DNA of 64,000 nucleotides. Source: JBFHFS01 sp041583495 (GTDB lineage: Bacteria > Bacteroidota > Bacteroidia > Bacteroidales > Marinilabiliaceae). This document shows, piece by piece, positions 36,197 through 44,516 of this stretch; position 1 is the stretch's first letter, and each line of letters starts with the position of its first letter. The position numbers and the translations under genes are program-made. The stretch is taken from assembly GCA_041583495.1 (NCBI GenBank), contig JBFHFS010000013.1, positions 34,250 through 98,249 on the forward strand. The letters run 5' to 3'. Below the pieces are notes generated by a model, which was given only the letters and a program-made list of their open reading frames with translations, had not been told where the DNA came from and made no database searches.

Positions 36197-36618
36197 ATTA
36201 GTAAGGAGTTGGTTTATTGAAAGGTTGTATGTGTTGTTTAATTAAAATAGGCAGAATTTAAAACATCCTAAAAACAGCTTGTGAAGTAAAGGAAGGGCTT
36301 TTAATTCATCAAAAATAGTTAGGTGGAATGAGTTATACAAATTTTTGTAAGTAATGGAAAAATACCGGATTGAGGATACCCGGGAGATGAAGAGTTGAAC
36401 TTTTGAGTTTTTTTTTCGTAGATGAGTCTGTTGTTGAAATTTTTCGTAGAATGATTGGCACGATATTGGAGATTGTTAAAAGTCTGTTTACGGTTTGAAT
36501 TCTTATCTTTGTTGGTTATAATTCATTTAGGTTACCAGCTGTTTTCCGGCTGAGAAGCACCTTAACATCAGGAAAAATAGTGTTTAAAATAAAATTTCGT
36601 TTTTCAAGAAGGGTTATT
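36197..36618. other. Divergent intergenic region with a + strand -7 element
   Basis: 422 bases, no gene. TATCTTTG at 36504-36511 matches TAnnTTTG exactly for the + strand DUF1573 gene, leaving a leader of about 100 bases; no properly spaced -33 element was found. Nothing convincing is seen for the minus-strand GH20 gene. The region is AT-rich, with runs of T near 36400-36420. Confidence 0.4.
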
Positions 36619-37698
36619 ATGAGAAAATTAATTTCATTGTCAGCGTTTTTAGCATTTACCATTTTAGCGTTTTCACAACAATCCAAGCCGGAGCTTAAGT
36701 TTGAAGAGAAGATTCACGACTTTGGAGAAGTTAAAGAAGATGGCGGAGTGGTAGCCAACGAATTTAAGTTTACCAATTCAGGGGGGCAGGCTTTGGTTAT
36801 TCACAACGTACGAACTTCGTGTGGATGTACCACCCCTGAGTGGACCAGAACCCCGGTTCAGCCTGGAAAAGAGGGGTTGATAAAGGTTACCTTCGACCCC
36901 CGAAACCGACCGGGCAACTTTAATAAGTCTATCACCATTACATCCAATGGGGTGGAGGCCAACATTGTTCTTCGCATCATGGGGAAAGTTCTTCCACGTG
37001 AAAAGACCATTGAAGATATTTACCCCCGGGAGATGGGGGGTATTCGCCTCACATCATCGCATCTTTCTTTTACCCGAATAGCCCCTAATGCCACCAAAAC
37101 AGAGCAAATCGAAGTAATCAATCCTTCGGGTCAACCCATAACCGCCTCGTTTGAACGGGTTCCGGACCACATTCAGATTAAGATGGTCCCGCCAACCCTA
37201 AAGCCGGGAGAGAAGGGAACAATTGTGGCGACTTATGATGCCACCCTGAAGAACGATTGGGGATTTGTGGTGGACCAGATTTTCATGAATATCAATGGAA
37301 AATCCGATTATCAAAACCGGTTGAGCGTGAGCGCCACCATCGAAGAGGACTATTCGACCTGGACGGCACAGCAAATGGCCACTGCCCCCGATATTTTGAT
37401 TGAAGACAAGGTGTTCGATTTTGGGGAAATTAAGCAAAATGTTAAGGTGGAGCACGCATTTGAGGTGGTCAATAAGGGCAAATCCAATCTTATTCTCCGT
37501 AAGATTAAAGCTTCATGTGGCTGTACGGCCATAGAACCCGGTGAAATGGTTATTAAGCCGGGAGAGGCCACAAAAATCGTGGCGGTATTCAACTCCAGAG
37601 GAATGAATGGTCGTCAGAATAAATCTGTTACGGTTTATTCTAATGATCCCAAAAAGAGTACCTTGTTGTTGAGATTGACAGGTACTGTGGTTCAGTAA
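36619..37698 (+). CDS. Secreted protein with two DUF1573 domains
   Basis: 359 residues from the ATG at 36619, giving the signal peptide MRKLISLSAFLAFTILAFSQ; a GTG at 36580 would add 13 residues in front. Two DUF1573 units, about 25-125 and 265-358, share the layout HDFGEVKEDGGVVANEFKF or FDFGEIKQNVKVEHAFEVV, then a strand pair and CGCT (RTSCGCTTPEW, KASCGCTAIEPGE), then PG-spacer-VTFDPRNRPG. A central Ig-like region (about 150-260) joins them. DUF1573 folds like MSP/ASPM-type sandwiches, and its conserved CGCT suggests a metal or disulfide role. Its function is not established. It precedes MeaB by 133 bases, with a separate promoter-like box in the gap. Confidence 0.88.
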   Translation: MRKLISLSAFLAFTILAFSQQSKPELKFEEKIHDFGEVKEDGGVVANEFKFTNSGGQALVIHNVRTSCGCTTPEWTRTPVQPGKEGLIKVTFDPRNRPGNFNKSITITSNGVEANIVLRIMGKVLPREKTIEDIYPREMGGIRLTSSHLSFTRIAPNATKTEQIEVINPSGQPITASFERVPDHIQIKMVPPTLKPGEKGTIVATYDATLKNDWGFVVDQIFMNINGKSDYQNRLSVSATIEEDYSTWTAQQMATAPDILIEDKVFDFGEIKQNVKVEHAFEVVNKGKSNLILRKIKASCGCTAIEPGEMVIKPGEATKIVAVFNSRGMNGRQNKSVTVYSNDPKKSTLLLRLTGTVVQ

Positions 37699-37745
37699 TG
37701 GTGTCGGAATCTTCATTTTTGTTTCTGTTTGAGTGTTAAATATTC

Positions 37746-37753
37746 TACCTTTG
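37746..37753 (+). promoter_or_regulatory. Candidate -7 element for the meaB-tlpA operon
   Basis: TACCTTTG matches TAnnTTTG exactly. TTTG at 37728-37731 is 14 bases upstream and TTTTG at 37717-37721 is 24 bases upstream, neither ideally spaced. The leader would be about 70 bases. Confidence 0.35.
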
Positions 37754-37831
37754 ACCTTCAACTTTTTGGAGAGGTCATTGGCAGAAGTCCTTGGCCTGAA
37801 GCAAGCGGTTAAATAAAAATAGTTGATTATA

Positions 37832-38947
37832 ATGGACATCTTGAACGGCCAGGGTCATATCGAAAATAATCCTTCATACAAAGGATTAAAGGTGAACAAG
37901 GGTGTTGAATCGGTTTCTTCGGTTAATGCCGATGCGGCTCGTCGGTTCCTGGGAAAAAAACGTGCCAGGTTAACCGTCGACGATTATGTAGACGGTATAT
38001 TGAAGGGGAATGTAACCATCCTCAGCCGTGCCGTAACTCTGGTGGAGAGCTCTAAGGTGGAGCATCAGGAGCAGGCACAACAAATTATTGAGCGCTGTTT
38101 GCCGCATGGCGGGCGTTCGGTTAGGATTGGCATCACCGGTGTTCCGGGCGTTGGGAAAAGTACCTTTATTGAAGCTTTGGGAATGCATGTTTTGCGAAGC
38201 GGGGGTAAACTGGCTGTATTGGCCATCGATCCCAGCAGCGAGAGATCGCGGGGAAGTATTTTAGGTGATAAAACCCGTATGGAAAATTTATCAGCCGAAA
38301 AAAATGCTTACATTCGCCCCTCTCCTTCAGCAGGGTCTTTGGGAGGCGTGGCACGAAAAACCCGGGAGACGATCATATTGTGTGAGGCAGCAGGTTTTGA
38401 TACCATATTTATTGAGACAGTGGGTGTTGGACAGTCCGAAACGGCGGTGCACTCCATGGTCGATTTTTTTCTGTTGCTCATGTTGGCAGGAGCGGGTGAC
38501 GAGTTGCAGGGAATCAAGCGGGGTATCATGGAGATGGCCGATGCTATTGCGATTAACAAGGCCGATGGGCAAAATATACACAAAGCCCGTATGGCCCAAA
38601 CAGAATATCGAAATGCGCTTCATCTGTTTCCCCCAACGCAATCGGGCTGGGTTCCTAAGGTGGATATCTGTTCGGCACTCCATAGTACCGGAGTGGGCAA
38701 TGTGTGGGAGATGGTATTGGAGTATTTAAAACTGACCCGTGAGAACGGATTTTTTAAGAATAACCGTCGGGAGCAGGCCAAATATTGGATGTTCGAGACC
38801 ATTAACGACCAATTGAAAAACAGCTTTTATCAGCAAACCCAAATAAAAAGCGAAATAGAGATATATGAACAAAAGGTTCTAAATGATGAAATTAGTTCAT
38901 TTATCGCTGCCAGGGAGTTGTTGGATAAATATTTTAATAAATTCTAA
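37832..38947 (+). CDS. meaB: Methylmalonyl-CoA mutase-associated GTPase MeaB
   Basis: 371 residues from the ATG at 37832 (a TTG three codons earlier is possible). G3E-type P-loop GTPase: RIGITGVPGVGKSTFIEALG (Walker A, about 95-114), LAIDPSSERSRGSILGDKTRM (switch and base-IV region), FIETVGVGQSETAVHSMVDFF (Walker B), INKADG (guanine specificity) and a C-terminal dimerisation arm. MeaB protects and reloads the adenosylcobalamin-dependent methylmalonyl-CoA mutase, needed for propionate production and use. The mutase genes are not in the window. The tlpA-like gene begins 11 bases after it. Confidence 0.95.
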   Translation: MDILNGQGHIENNPSYKGLKVNKGVESVSSVNADAARRFLGKKRARLTVDDYVDGILKGNVTILSRAVTLVESSKVEHQEQAQQIIERCLPHGGRSVRIGITGVPGVGKSTFIEALGMHVLRSGGKLAVLAIDPSSERSRGSILGDKTRMENLSAEKNAYIRPSPSAGSLGGVARKTRETIILCEAAGFDTIFIETVGVGQSETAVHSMVDFFLLLMLAGAGDELQGIKRGIMEMADAIAINKADGQNIHKARMAQTEYRNALHLFPPTQSGWVPKVDICSALHSTGVGNVWEMVLEYLKLTRENGFFKNNRREQAKYWMFETINDQLKNSFYQQTQIKSEIEIYEQKVLNDEISSFIAARELLDKYFNKF

Positions 38948-38958
38948 AGACTATTTTT

Positions 38959-40053
38959 ATGAGAAAGTATGCGTTATTGTTGACAATTGTAGCATTCTTG
39001 GCAGCTTGTACTTCAAAAGAATACAAGGTTTCAGGCAAGATAGAGGGTTTGACTGAAGGTCAGGCCGTTTTGAAAAAAATTGAATCTCAGGGAGCTGTTT
39101 CTGTTGATACAGCCAAAATCGTTGACGGGGCCTTCTCTTTTAAGGGGAGCGTTGAATTTCCCGAGCTGTATTTGATCTATATTGGAGAGAATCCAATGCC
39201 CATCCCTTTGTTTTTGGAAAATGGATCTATTGCAATTAAGGCCGATGTCGACAGTCTGCAAGGGGCTGAAATCAGCGGTTCTGAATTGAATATGATTTTT
39301 AAGCGTTTTAACGATGAAGTGCCTTCAAACGACCGGGTTCAGGACATTCGGGGAGAGTTTATGGCAGCACAGCAGGAGGGTAACCAGGAAGTTATGGAAC
39401 AACTCTCGGCTGAGATGCAAACAATTATGGAGGCTCAGAGAAACTACTACTCCGAATTTGTTTACAGCAACACCAATAATGTTGTGGGTGCCTTTTTAGG
39501 CATGAATATGGCTAATTCGCTTCCATTTGAAAAACTGGATAGTCTGGTAGCTGTTTTTGAAGGTTCTTTACCCGGTCACCCCTATGTGGAGGAAATGAAA
39601 AAAATGGTGGAGCCGATGAAGAAACAGAAGGAAGCTGAAACCGCTATTCAGATTGGTAAAAAAGCACCTGCTTTTGAACTGGTTAACAACCTTGACGAAA
39701 AAGTAAGTCTGGATAGTTTTAAGGGTAAGTATGTGCTGCTCGACTTTTGGGCTTCCTGGTGTCGTCCTTGTCGCGAAGAGAATCCTAACCTTAAAAAAGC
39801 AATTGAGCAATTTGGCGGAGAAAACTTTGAAATTGTAAGTGTTTCACTGGATAAGACCAACGAGCCCTGGCTTAAAGCTGTTGACGAGGATGGCATGTCC
39901 TGGACTCAGTTGCATGACCCCGAGGGCGATGTGGCCAATATCTATGGCGTACAGTCTATCCCTTTTACCTTGTTGCTGGATAAGGAAGGTAATATTATCG
40001 AGAAAAATCTTCGTGGAGAGGCTTTGACCGAGAAATTGGATGAGTTGTTCTAA
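38959..40053 (+). CDS. TlpA-like thioredoxin lipoprotein with DUF4369 domain
   Basis: 364 residues. Lipoprotein signal (FLAACTS, Cys about 17). Residues of about 20-115 are a DUF4369 sandwich (YKVSGKIEGLTEGQAVLKKI, SVDTAKIVDGAFSFKG, the family signature), a helical linker follows, and residues of about 230-364 are a thioredoxin-like domain with FWASWCRPCREENP as the CxxC redox site and a cis-Pro at SIPFT. Such proteins are membrane-anchored periplasmic reductases, often for cytochrome c maturation or cysteine repair. It follows meaB by 11 bases and precedes a terminator, so the two form one operon; the functional link is unclear. Confidence 0.92.
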   Translation: MRKYALLLTIVAFLAACTSKEYKVSGKIEGLTEGQAVLKKIESQGAVSVDTAKIVDGAFSFKGSVEFPELYLIYIGENPMPIPLFLENGSIAIKADVDSLQGAEISGSELNMIFKRFNDEVPSNDRVQDIRGEFMAAQQEGNQEVMEQLSAEMQTIMEAQRNYYSEFVYSNTNNVVGAFLGMNMANSLPFEKLDSLVAVFEGSLPGHPYVEEMKKMVEPMKKQKEAETAIQIGKKAPAFELVNNLDEKVSLDSFKGKYVLLDFWASWCRPCREENPNLKKAIEQFGGENFEIVSVSLDKTNEPWLKAVDEDGMSWTQLHDPEGDVANIYGVQSIPFTLLLDKEGNIIEKNLRGEALTEKLDELF

Positions 40054-40071
40054 TTTCCTTTAACGAAAAGC

Positions 40072-40109
40072 AAAACCGGCGTTCCATTTTGGGAGGGCCG
40101 GTTTTTTTT
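40072..40109 (+). terminator. Terminator after tlpA-like gene
   Basis: AAAACCGGC (40072-40080) pairs with GCCGGTTTT (40097-40105), running into a T tract to 40109. An inner TTCC/GGGA pairing lengthens the stem. Confidence 0.85.
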
Positions 40110-40120
40110 GTGTCAATATG

Positions 40121-40152
40121 TTGGGTGCAGAGCTAAAAAATTCATATTTTTG
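40121..40152 (+). promoter_or_regulatory. Candidate promoter for lpd
   Basis: TATTTTTG (40145-40152) matches the -7 element. TTG at 40121-40123 lies 21 bases upstream as the -33 element. The leader to the start codon at 40275 would be about 115 bases. Confidence 0.4.
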
Positions 40153-40274
40153 ATATTTATATCGTATCTAAATAATTAATTCTTCTACCTTACACGTGAA
40201 GGAGATTCAGTCTATAAATTAGACCCCAAAAAGTTCGAATTTTAGATTTCTTAAAACTTAAATAATATACAGTT

Positions 40275-41669
40275 ATGGATTATGATTTGATCGTAATAGG
40301 CAGCGGACCAGGTGGATATGTTGCCGCTATTAGAGCTTCTCAACTGGGAATGAAGGTTGGAGTTGTCGAAAAGTCTGAGTTGGGTGGTGTTTGCCTCAAC
40401 TGGGGTTGTATTCCTACCAAGTCTTTGTTGAAGAGTGCTCAGGTTTTTGAGTATCTATCCCATGCCGCTGATTATGGCGTTGTTGTGGAAGGAAACGCAC
40501 GTCCCGACTTTGAAGCGATGGTTAAGCGCAGCCGCGGGGTGGCCGAGGGAATGAGTAAAGGGATTCAGTTTTTGTTTAAGAAGAATAAGATAGATGTCAT
40601 TCAGGGGTTTGGAAAACTTGCGGGTAACAAAAAGGTAGAAGTAACGCAGGAAACAGGAGGAGAGAAAAAGATCCTTCAGGCCAATCATATTCTTTTGGCC
40701 ACCGGAGCAGGCAGCCGTCAGTTGCCCAACCTAAAGCAGGATGGTAAAAAGATTATTGGTTACCGAAAGGCTATGGTGTTGGACAAAAAACCCGAGTCGA
40801 TGATTGTGGTTGGGTCGGGTGCTATTGGCAGTGAATTTGCCTATTTCTATAATGCCGTGGGTACCAAGGTAACGCTGATCGAATTCCTCGATAATGTGGT
40901 GCCGGTCGAAGACGAAGAAGTCTCCAAGCAGTTGGCACGTTCCTTTAAAAAGGCCGGCATAAAAGTGATGACCAGTGCCGAGGTTACCAGTGCCGACACC
41001 TCAGGTGATAAGGTTAAAGTGGTGGTTAAGACCAAAAAAGGAGAAGAACATATGGAAGCCGACATCGTGCTTTCGGCTGTGGGTATTTCCCCTAATCTCG
41101 AAGGGATTGGGCTTGAGGAGGTTGGCGTGCAGCTTGAAAGAGGTAAGGTGAAGGTGGATGAATTCTATCGTACTTCTGTTGAAGGAATCTATGCCATTGG
41201 CGATATTGTTCCCGGACAGGCATTGGCCCATGTGGCCTCGGCCGAAGGGATTGCTTGCGTTGAAAAGATTGCCGGACTCGATGTGGAGCCTATCAACTAT
41301 AACAATATCCCCGGGTGTACCTATACTTCACCTGAAGTGGCTTCGGTTGGCATGACCGAGAAAGCAGCCAAAGAGGCGGGATATGAGCTTAAAGTAGGTA
41401 AGTTCCCCTTCTCAGCCTCTGGAAAGGCAAGCGCTGCAGGTCACAAGGATGGATTTGTTAAATTGATTTTTGACGCCAAATATGGAGAGCTATTGGGTGC
41501 CCATATGATAGGGGCCAATGTAACCGAGATGATTGCGGAGCTGGTAACGGCTAAGAAGCTGGAAACCACCGGACATGAACTCATCAAGTCAATTCACCCA
41601 CATCCTACCATGTCAGAAGCCATCATGGAAGCAGCAGCTGCTGCTTATGGGGAGGTTATTCATATTTAA
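40275..41669 (+). CDS. lpdA: Dihydrolipoyl dehydrogenase (E3)
   Basis: 464 residues, standard length. FAD-binding GxGxxG (IGSGPGGYVAAIRA, residues 7-20), redox-active disulfide in GGVCLNWGCIPTKSLL (about 36-51), NAD-binding GSGAIGSEFAY near 180, the second FAD motif EGIYAIGDIVPG and the C-terminal catalytic HPHPTMSEAIMEA. It reoxidises dihydrolipoamide of the pyruvate, 2-oxoglutarate or branched-chain dehydrogenases, or of glycine cleavage, with NAD+. No E1/E2 partner is nearby. Isolated transcription unit between two terminators. Confidence 0.97.
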   Translation: MDYDLIVIGSGPGGYVAAIRASQLGMKVGVVEKSELGGVCLNWGCIPTKSLLKSAQVFEYLSHAADYGVVVEGNARPDFEAMVKRSRGVAEGMSKGIQFLFKKNKIDVIQGFGKLAGNKKVEVTQETGGEKKILQANHILLATGAGSRQLPNLKQDGKKIIGYRKAMVLDKKPESMIVVGSGAIGSEFAYFYNAVGTKVTLIEFLDNVVPVEDEEVSKQLARSFKKAGIKVMTSAEVTSADTSGDKVKVVVKTKKGEEHMEADIVLSAVGISPNLEGIGLEEVGVQLERGKVKVDEFYRTSVEGIYAIGDIVPGQALAHVASAEGIACVEKIAGLDVEPINYNNIPGCTYTSPEVASVGMTEKAAKEAGYELKVGKFPFSASGKASAAGHKDGFVKLIFDAKYGELLGAHMIGANVTEMIAELVTAKKLETTGHELIKSIHPHPTMSEAIMEAAAAAYGEVIHI

Positions 41670-41692
41670 ACCCCCTTCTTTCAGGGTCAGTT

Positions 41693-41765
41693 AAAAAAAT
41701 GGAGTGTTGGAATAGGAATGGTTTCTTTGGGCCATTTCCCATTGCCACCATTCCATTTTTTATTT
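41693..41765 (+). terminator. Terminator after lpd
   Basis: AAAAAATGGA near 41694-41703 pairs with TCCATTTTTT (41752-41761). An inner stem, GGAATGG (41715-41721) with CCATTCC (41748-41754), is an alternative fold. A T-rich tail follows. Confidence 0.6.
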
Positions 41766-41834
41766 TTCCCCTCTTGCTCTTCTGTCATCACCCGAGCCGG
41801 CTGTTAATTGGTATCTTTTGCTGACAAGTTGGGA

Positions 41835-42179
41835 TTATCTCATTAAGCCCAGAATCTGATAGGCTATTTTTTGATTATACTCCAGCGCCAGGGTCTTGTG
41901 ATTTACCAGGTCTACAATGGTACCAATCAGGCAGAGACCTCCCGTTAGCAGATATAGAATGCCCATTCCTATTTGATTGAGCAGGAAGCGATGAACGCCC
42001 GATACCCCCAAAAAACCAATGAGGGCCGTAAGTAGGATGATTTGGGGGTCCTTGCGCCGTGACCGGTACATGGAAATAAACATTCTTAGCTGCTCGTCGT
42101 TTTTCTCTTTGAGCAGATTTTCCAGGAAGAAGGCCTCCTCCTGATCAGCTTCGGGTAACATCTGATAAATTCTTTCCAT
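41835..42179 (-). CDS. TM2-domain membrane protein
   Basis: 114 residues. The N-terminal ~45 residues are acidic and helical (LPEADQEEAFFLENLLKEKNDEQLRMFI). The rest is a TM2 domain: two membrane helices joined by a short turn (LTALIGFLGVSGVHRFLLNQIGMGILYLLTGG, with the GxxGxHRFYLG-like signature, then LCLIGTIVDLVNH). TM2 proteins are small inner-membrane proteins of unknown action. It follows the DUF2752 gene by 37 bases, a pairing that recurs in Bacteroidota (from general knowledge). Confidence 0.9.
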   Translation of the reverse strand: MERIYQMLPEADQEEAFFLENLLKEKNDEQLRMFISMYRSRRKDPQIILLTALIGFLGVSGVHRFLLNQIGMGILYLLTGGLCLIGTIVDLVNHKTLALEYNQKIAYQILGLMR

Positions 42180-42216
42180 AAATTGTTTAATTAGGGTTTT
42201 TGTAAATGGCAGATAA

Positions 42217-42525
42217 CTATGCCTCTCGTGTTTGAGTGTTTTTTATTTTAAGGTCGTTTCGTAAAAGGTTAAAACTTCGGATCAATAGGATCACAACGGC
42301 AGGAATCCCAAGTGGATGGCTGTGAAAGGAGGCCGCCAATTGTCCCCTGAAGAGCCAGGAAATGGCGTGACCCAGTCCGCATCCCGGACAAAAACCAAGG
42401 CCTGTATTCCTAAAAAGACACAACGAGGCATGCCCTTCCTCTGCCGGATTGGTGAGGGCCAGAGCTAAGATGGCCACGATCCAAAAGAAGGCTTCGAGAT
42501 GCGAACGTTTAAAGGTGTAACTCAT
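42217..42525 (-). CDS. DUF2752 membrane protein
   Basis: 102 residues with two or three membrane segments (LEAFFWIVAILALALTNP, HPLGIPAVVILLIR) and the DUF2752 signature LCLFRNTGLGFCPGCGLGHAISWLFRG, whose two cysteines may bind metal or form a disulfide. Its function is unknown. It lies upstream of the TM2 gene and is likely cotranscribed with it. Confidence 0.9.
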   Translation of the reverse strand: MSYTFKRSHLEAFFWIVAILALALTNPAEEGHASLCLFRNTGLGFCPGCGLGHAISWLFRGQLAASFHSHPLGIPAVVILLIRSFNLLRNDLKIKNTQTREA

Positions 42526-42694
42526 TTGGGTTTTTGGACAGGTAATGAGCCGTAATTTACAATTAAAATCGCAAAAAACCTCAATTCCGGATTAGACGTT
42601 AGAGGCCAGCCAATACGGAAATCATCCGTCGCCTGGACGACATCTTCAAACAATGTTTTACCAGTTGAGAAAAGTCCCTGATTGAGTGGAAGGA

Positions 42695-44362
42695 TTAATA
42701 CACAAAACTGCTTCCGCCCAAAAATTCACGAATAATGGAGGTAGGTGGAATTTCCTTGGGTTTAATGGGTTTAAAGTAACTGAAAAATTTGAGGAGTCGA
42801 ACGGCCTCCGCATACTGAACCTGATTAGGTTGCACTTCAAGTAAAATAGGTTCAACCAAGGGTTTAAGTACGGCCAGCTCATAGAGTAAGGCCGAGTTGA
42901 ACATGACGTCGGCTTCCTCCTGATAGGGGAAGATGTGTTTTTCTTCTCCCCGGCGCACGCTGTTCCAACGTGAAATGGTTTCCAGGGCCGAATAATTTCG
43001 ATAGCGATAATCTCGTACGATTCGCCTTATTAGCCGGTTGTCGGTGGTGGGAATACGCGAATGATCGTCGAGGTTGATGTTGGTCAGTGCCGAGACATAG
43101 ATCTTAAACTTGGCATCATTTTCGATGGAGTGGGTCAGCCTCGGGTTGAGGCCGTGAATCCCTTCAATGATGAGGATATTCTCCTTGCTCATTTTCAATC
43201 GCTCACCATTGTACGAGCGTACCCCGGTTTCGAATGAGAACTTGGGCACCTCAATCTCTTCACCTTTAAGGAGAGCCAGAAGGTCGTCGTTAAAGGCCTT
43301 TAGATCGAGTGCATCGAGGGATTCAAAGTCATATTCTCCGTGCTCGTCTTTGGGCGTGTTAACGCGGTCGACGAAGTAATTATCGAGCGATAGGTTAAGG
43401 GGTCTGATTCCATTCACCAAAAGTTGAATGGCCAACCGTTTGCTGAAGGTGGTTTTCCCGCTTGATGAGGGACCGCTAATCAATACGATGCGAATCTTGT
43501 CGCGTTGGCTGGCAATGCTGTCGGCGATCTGTGCAATTTTCTTCTCGTGAAGTGCTTCACTAACCTTTATTAAAGTCTCGGCTTTCCCATTGGTGGCCGA
43601 TTCATTGAGGTCACTCACCTTGGTTACCTTAAGAACCCGGTTCCAGTGCGAATATTCGGCGAATATCTCGAACATCTTCTTTTGCACAATCAATTCCTGC
43701 ACCTCCGCAGGATGACCTTGAAGGGGGATTTGCAGCAACATCCCGTTGTAATATTTATTCAAGTCAAAGACCTTGAGGTAGCCGGTTGAGGGAACCATGA
43801 ATCCGTAGAATATTCCGGTGTGTTGTTTCATGGTGTAGTAGGAGGAGTAGTATTGTCCGCGGTGTTGCAAAAGTTTTACCTTATCGAACATTCTTCGCGA
43901 CTCAAAATGCTTAATTACCTCTTCAGTCTCCTCTTTATGGTGCACCAACGGGATATCTTCCTCGGCCAGTTGGTGCATTTTTCTGCCTATTTTAAAAATG
44001 TCGTCAATGGTGGTTTCTCCGGCATTGTTGTGTAATTCGCAATAAAACCCCTTGCTTACCGAATGTTCGATGCGCAGTTTGGCCCCTGGGAATACCTCCT
44101 CGACTGCCGCATAGAGCAGGAACGAGAGGCTTCGAATGTACATGCGCATCCCATCGTTGTCGGTGATGTCGATAAATTTAATGGTTTTGGGGTTATAGAC
44201 ATCGAAGGTAAGCTCGCATACCCGGTTGTTTACCAGAGCACCCAGAATGGGGTTTGGGAGTTGTATGTTTAGTTTTTTGGCGATTTCACAAAGATTTGTA
44301 CCTCTTTCAATATCAATGCTTTGGTTGTTGTTAAGGCATTTGATGTGTACGGTTTTATTCAT
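42695..44362 (-). CDS. Nucleoside (uridine-type) kinase with ThrRS-like N-terminal domains
   Basis: 555 residues. The first ~60 residues are a TGS-like domain (NKTVHIKCLNNNQSIDIERGTNLCEIAKKLN). Residues of about 70-270 resemble the second additional domain of threonyl-tRNA synthetase (AVEEVFPGAKLRIEHSVSKGFYCELHNN). Residues of about 285-500 are a uridine-kinase/phosphoribulokinase-type P-loop domain with ISGPSSSGKTTFSKRLA, LSLDNYFVDRVNTPKDEHGEYDFESLDALD and IIEGIHGLNPRL. The fusion is a known bacterial architecture annotated as nucleoside kinase. The substrate is inferred to be uridine/cytidine. It sits alone between uvrA and the DUF2752 gene. Confidence 0.92.
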   Translation of the reverse strand: MNKTVHIKCLNNNQSIDIERGTNLCEIAKKLNIQLPNPILGALVNNRVCELTFDVYNPKTIKFIDITDNDGMRMYIRSLSFLLYAAVEEVFPGAKLRIEHSVSKGFYCELHNNAGETTIDDIFKIGRKMHQLAEEDIPLVHHKEETEEVIKHFESRRMFDKVKLLQHRGQYYSSYYTMKQHTGIFYGFMVPSTGYLKVFDLNKYYNGMLLQIPLQGHPAEVQELIVQKKMFEIFAEYSHWNRVLKVTKVSDLNESATNGKAETLIKVSEALHEKKIAQIADSIASQRDKIRIVLISGPSSSGKTTFSKRLAIQLLVNGIRPLNLSLDNYFVDRVNTPKDEHGEYDFESLDALDLKAFNDDLLALLKGEEIEVPKFSFETGVRSYNGERLKMSKENILIIEGIHGLNPRLTHSIENDAKFKIYVSALTNINLDDHSRIPTTDNRLIRRIVRDYRYRNYSALETISRWNSVRRGEEKHIFPYQEEADVMFNSALLYELAVLKPLVEPILLEVQPNQVQYAEAVRLLKFFSYFKPIKPKEIPPTSIIREFLGGSSFVY

Positions 44363-44516
44363 CGACTAAGGGTTGTTTAGTGTTCAGGGTTTTGAGCCTT
44401 TCCGGCTGCAGGGACGAATTAAAAATAATAAAAAATGAATGCAATCCCCCATCGATTCTCCTTAAAATAGCTCGTGGCCATTAAAAAGTGTTCAATATAC
44501 GGGCAAGTGGATGGCT

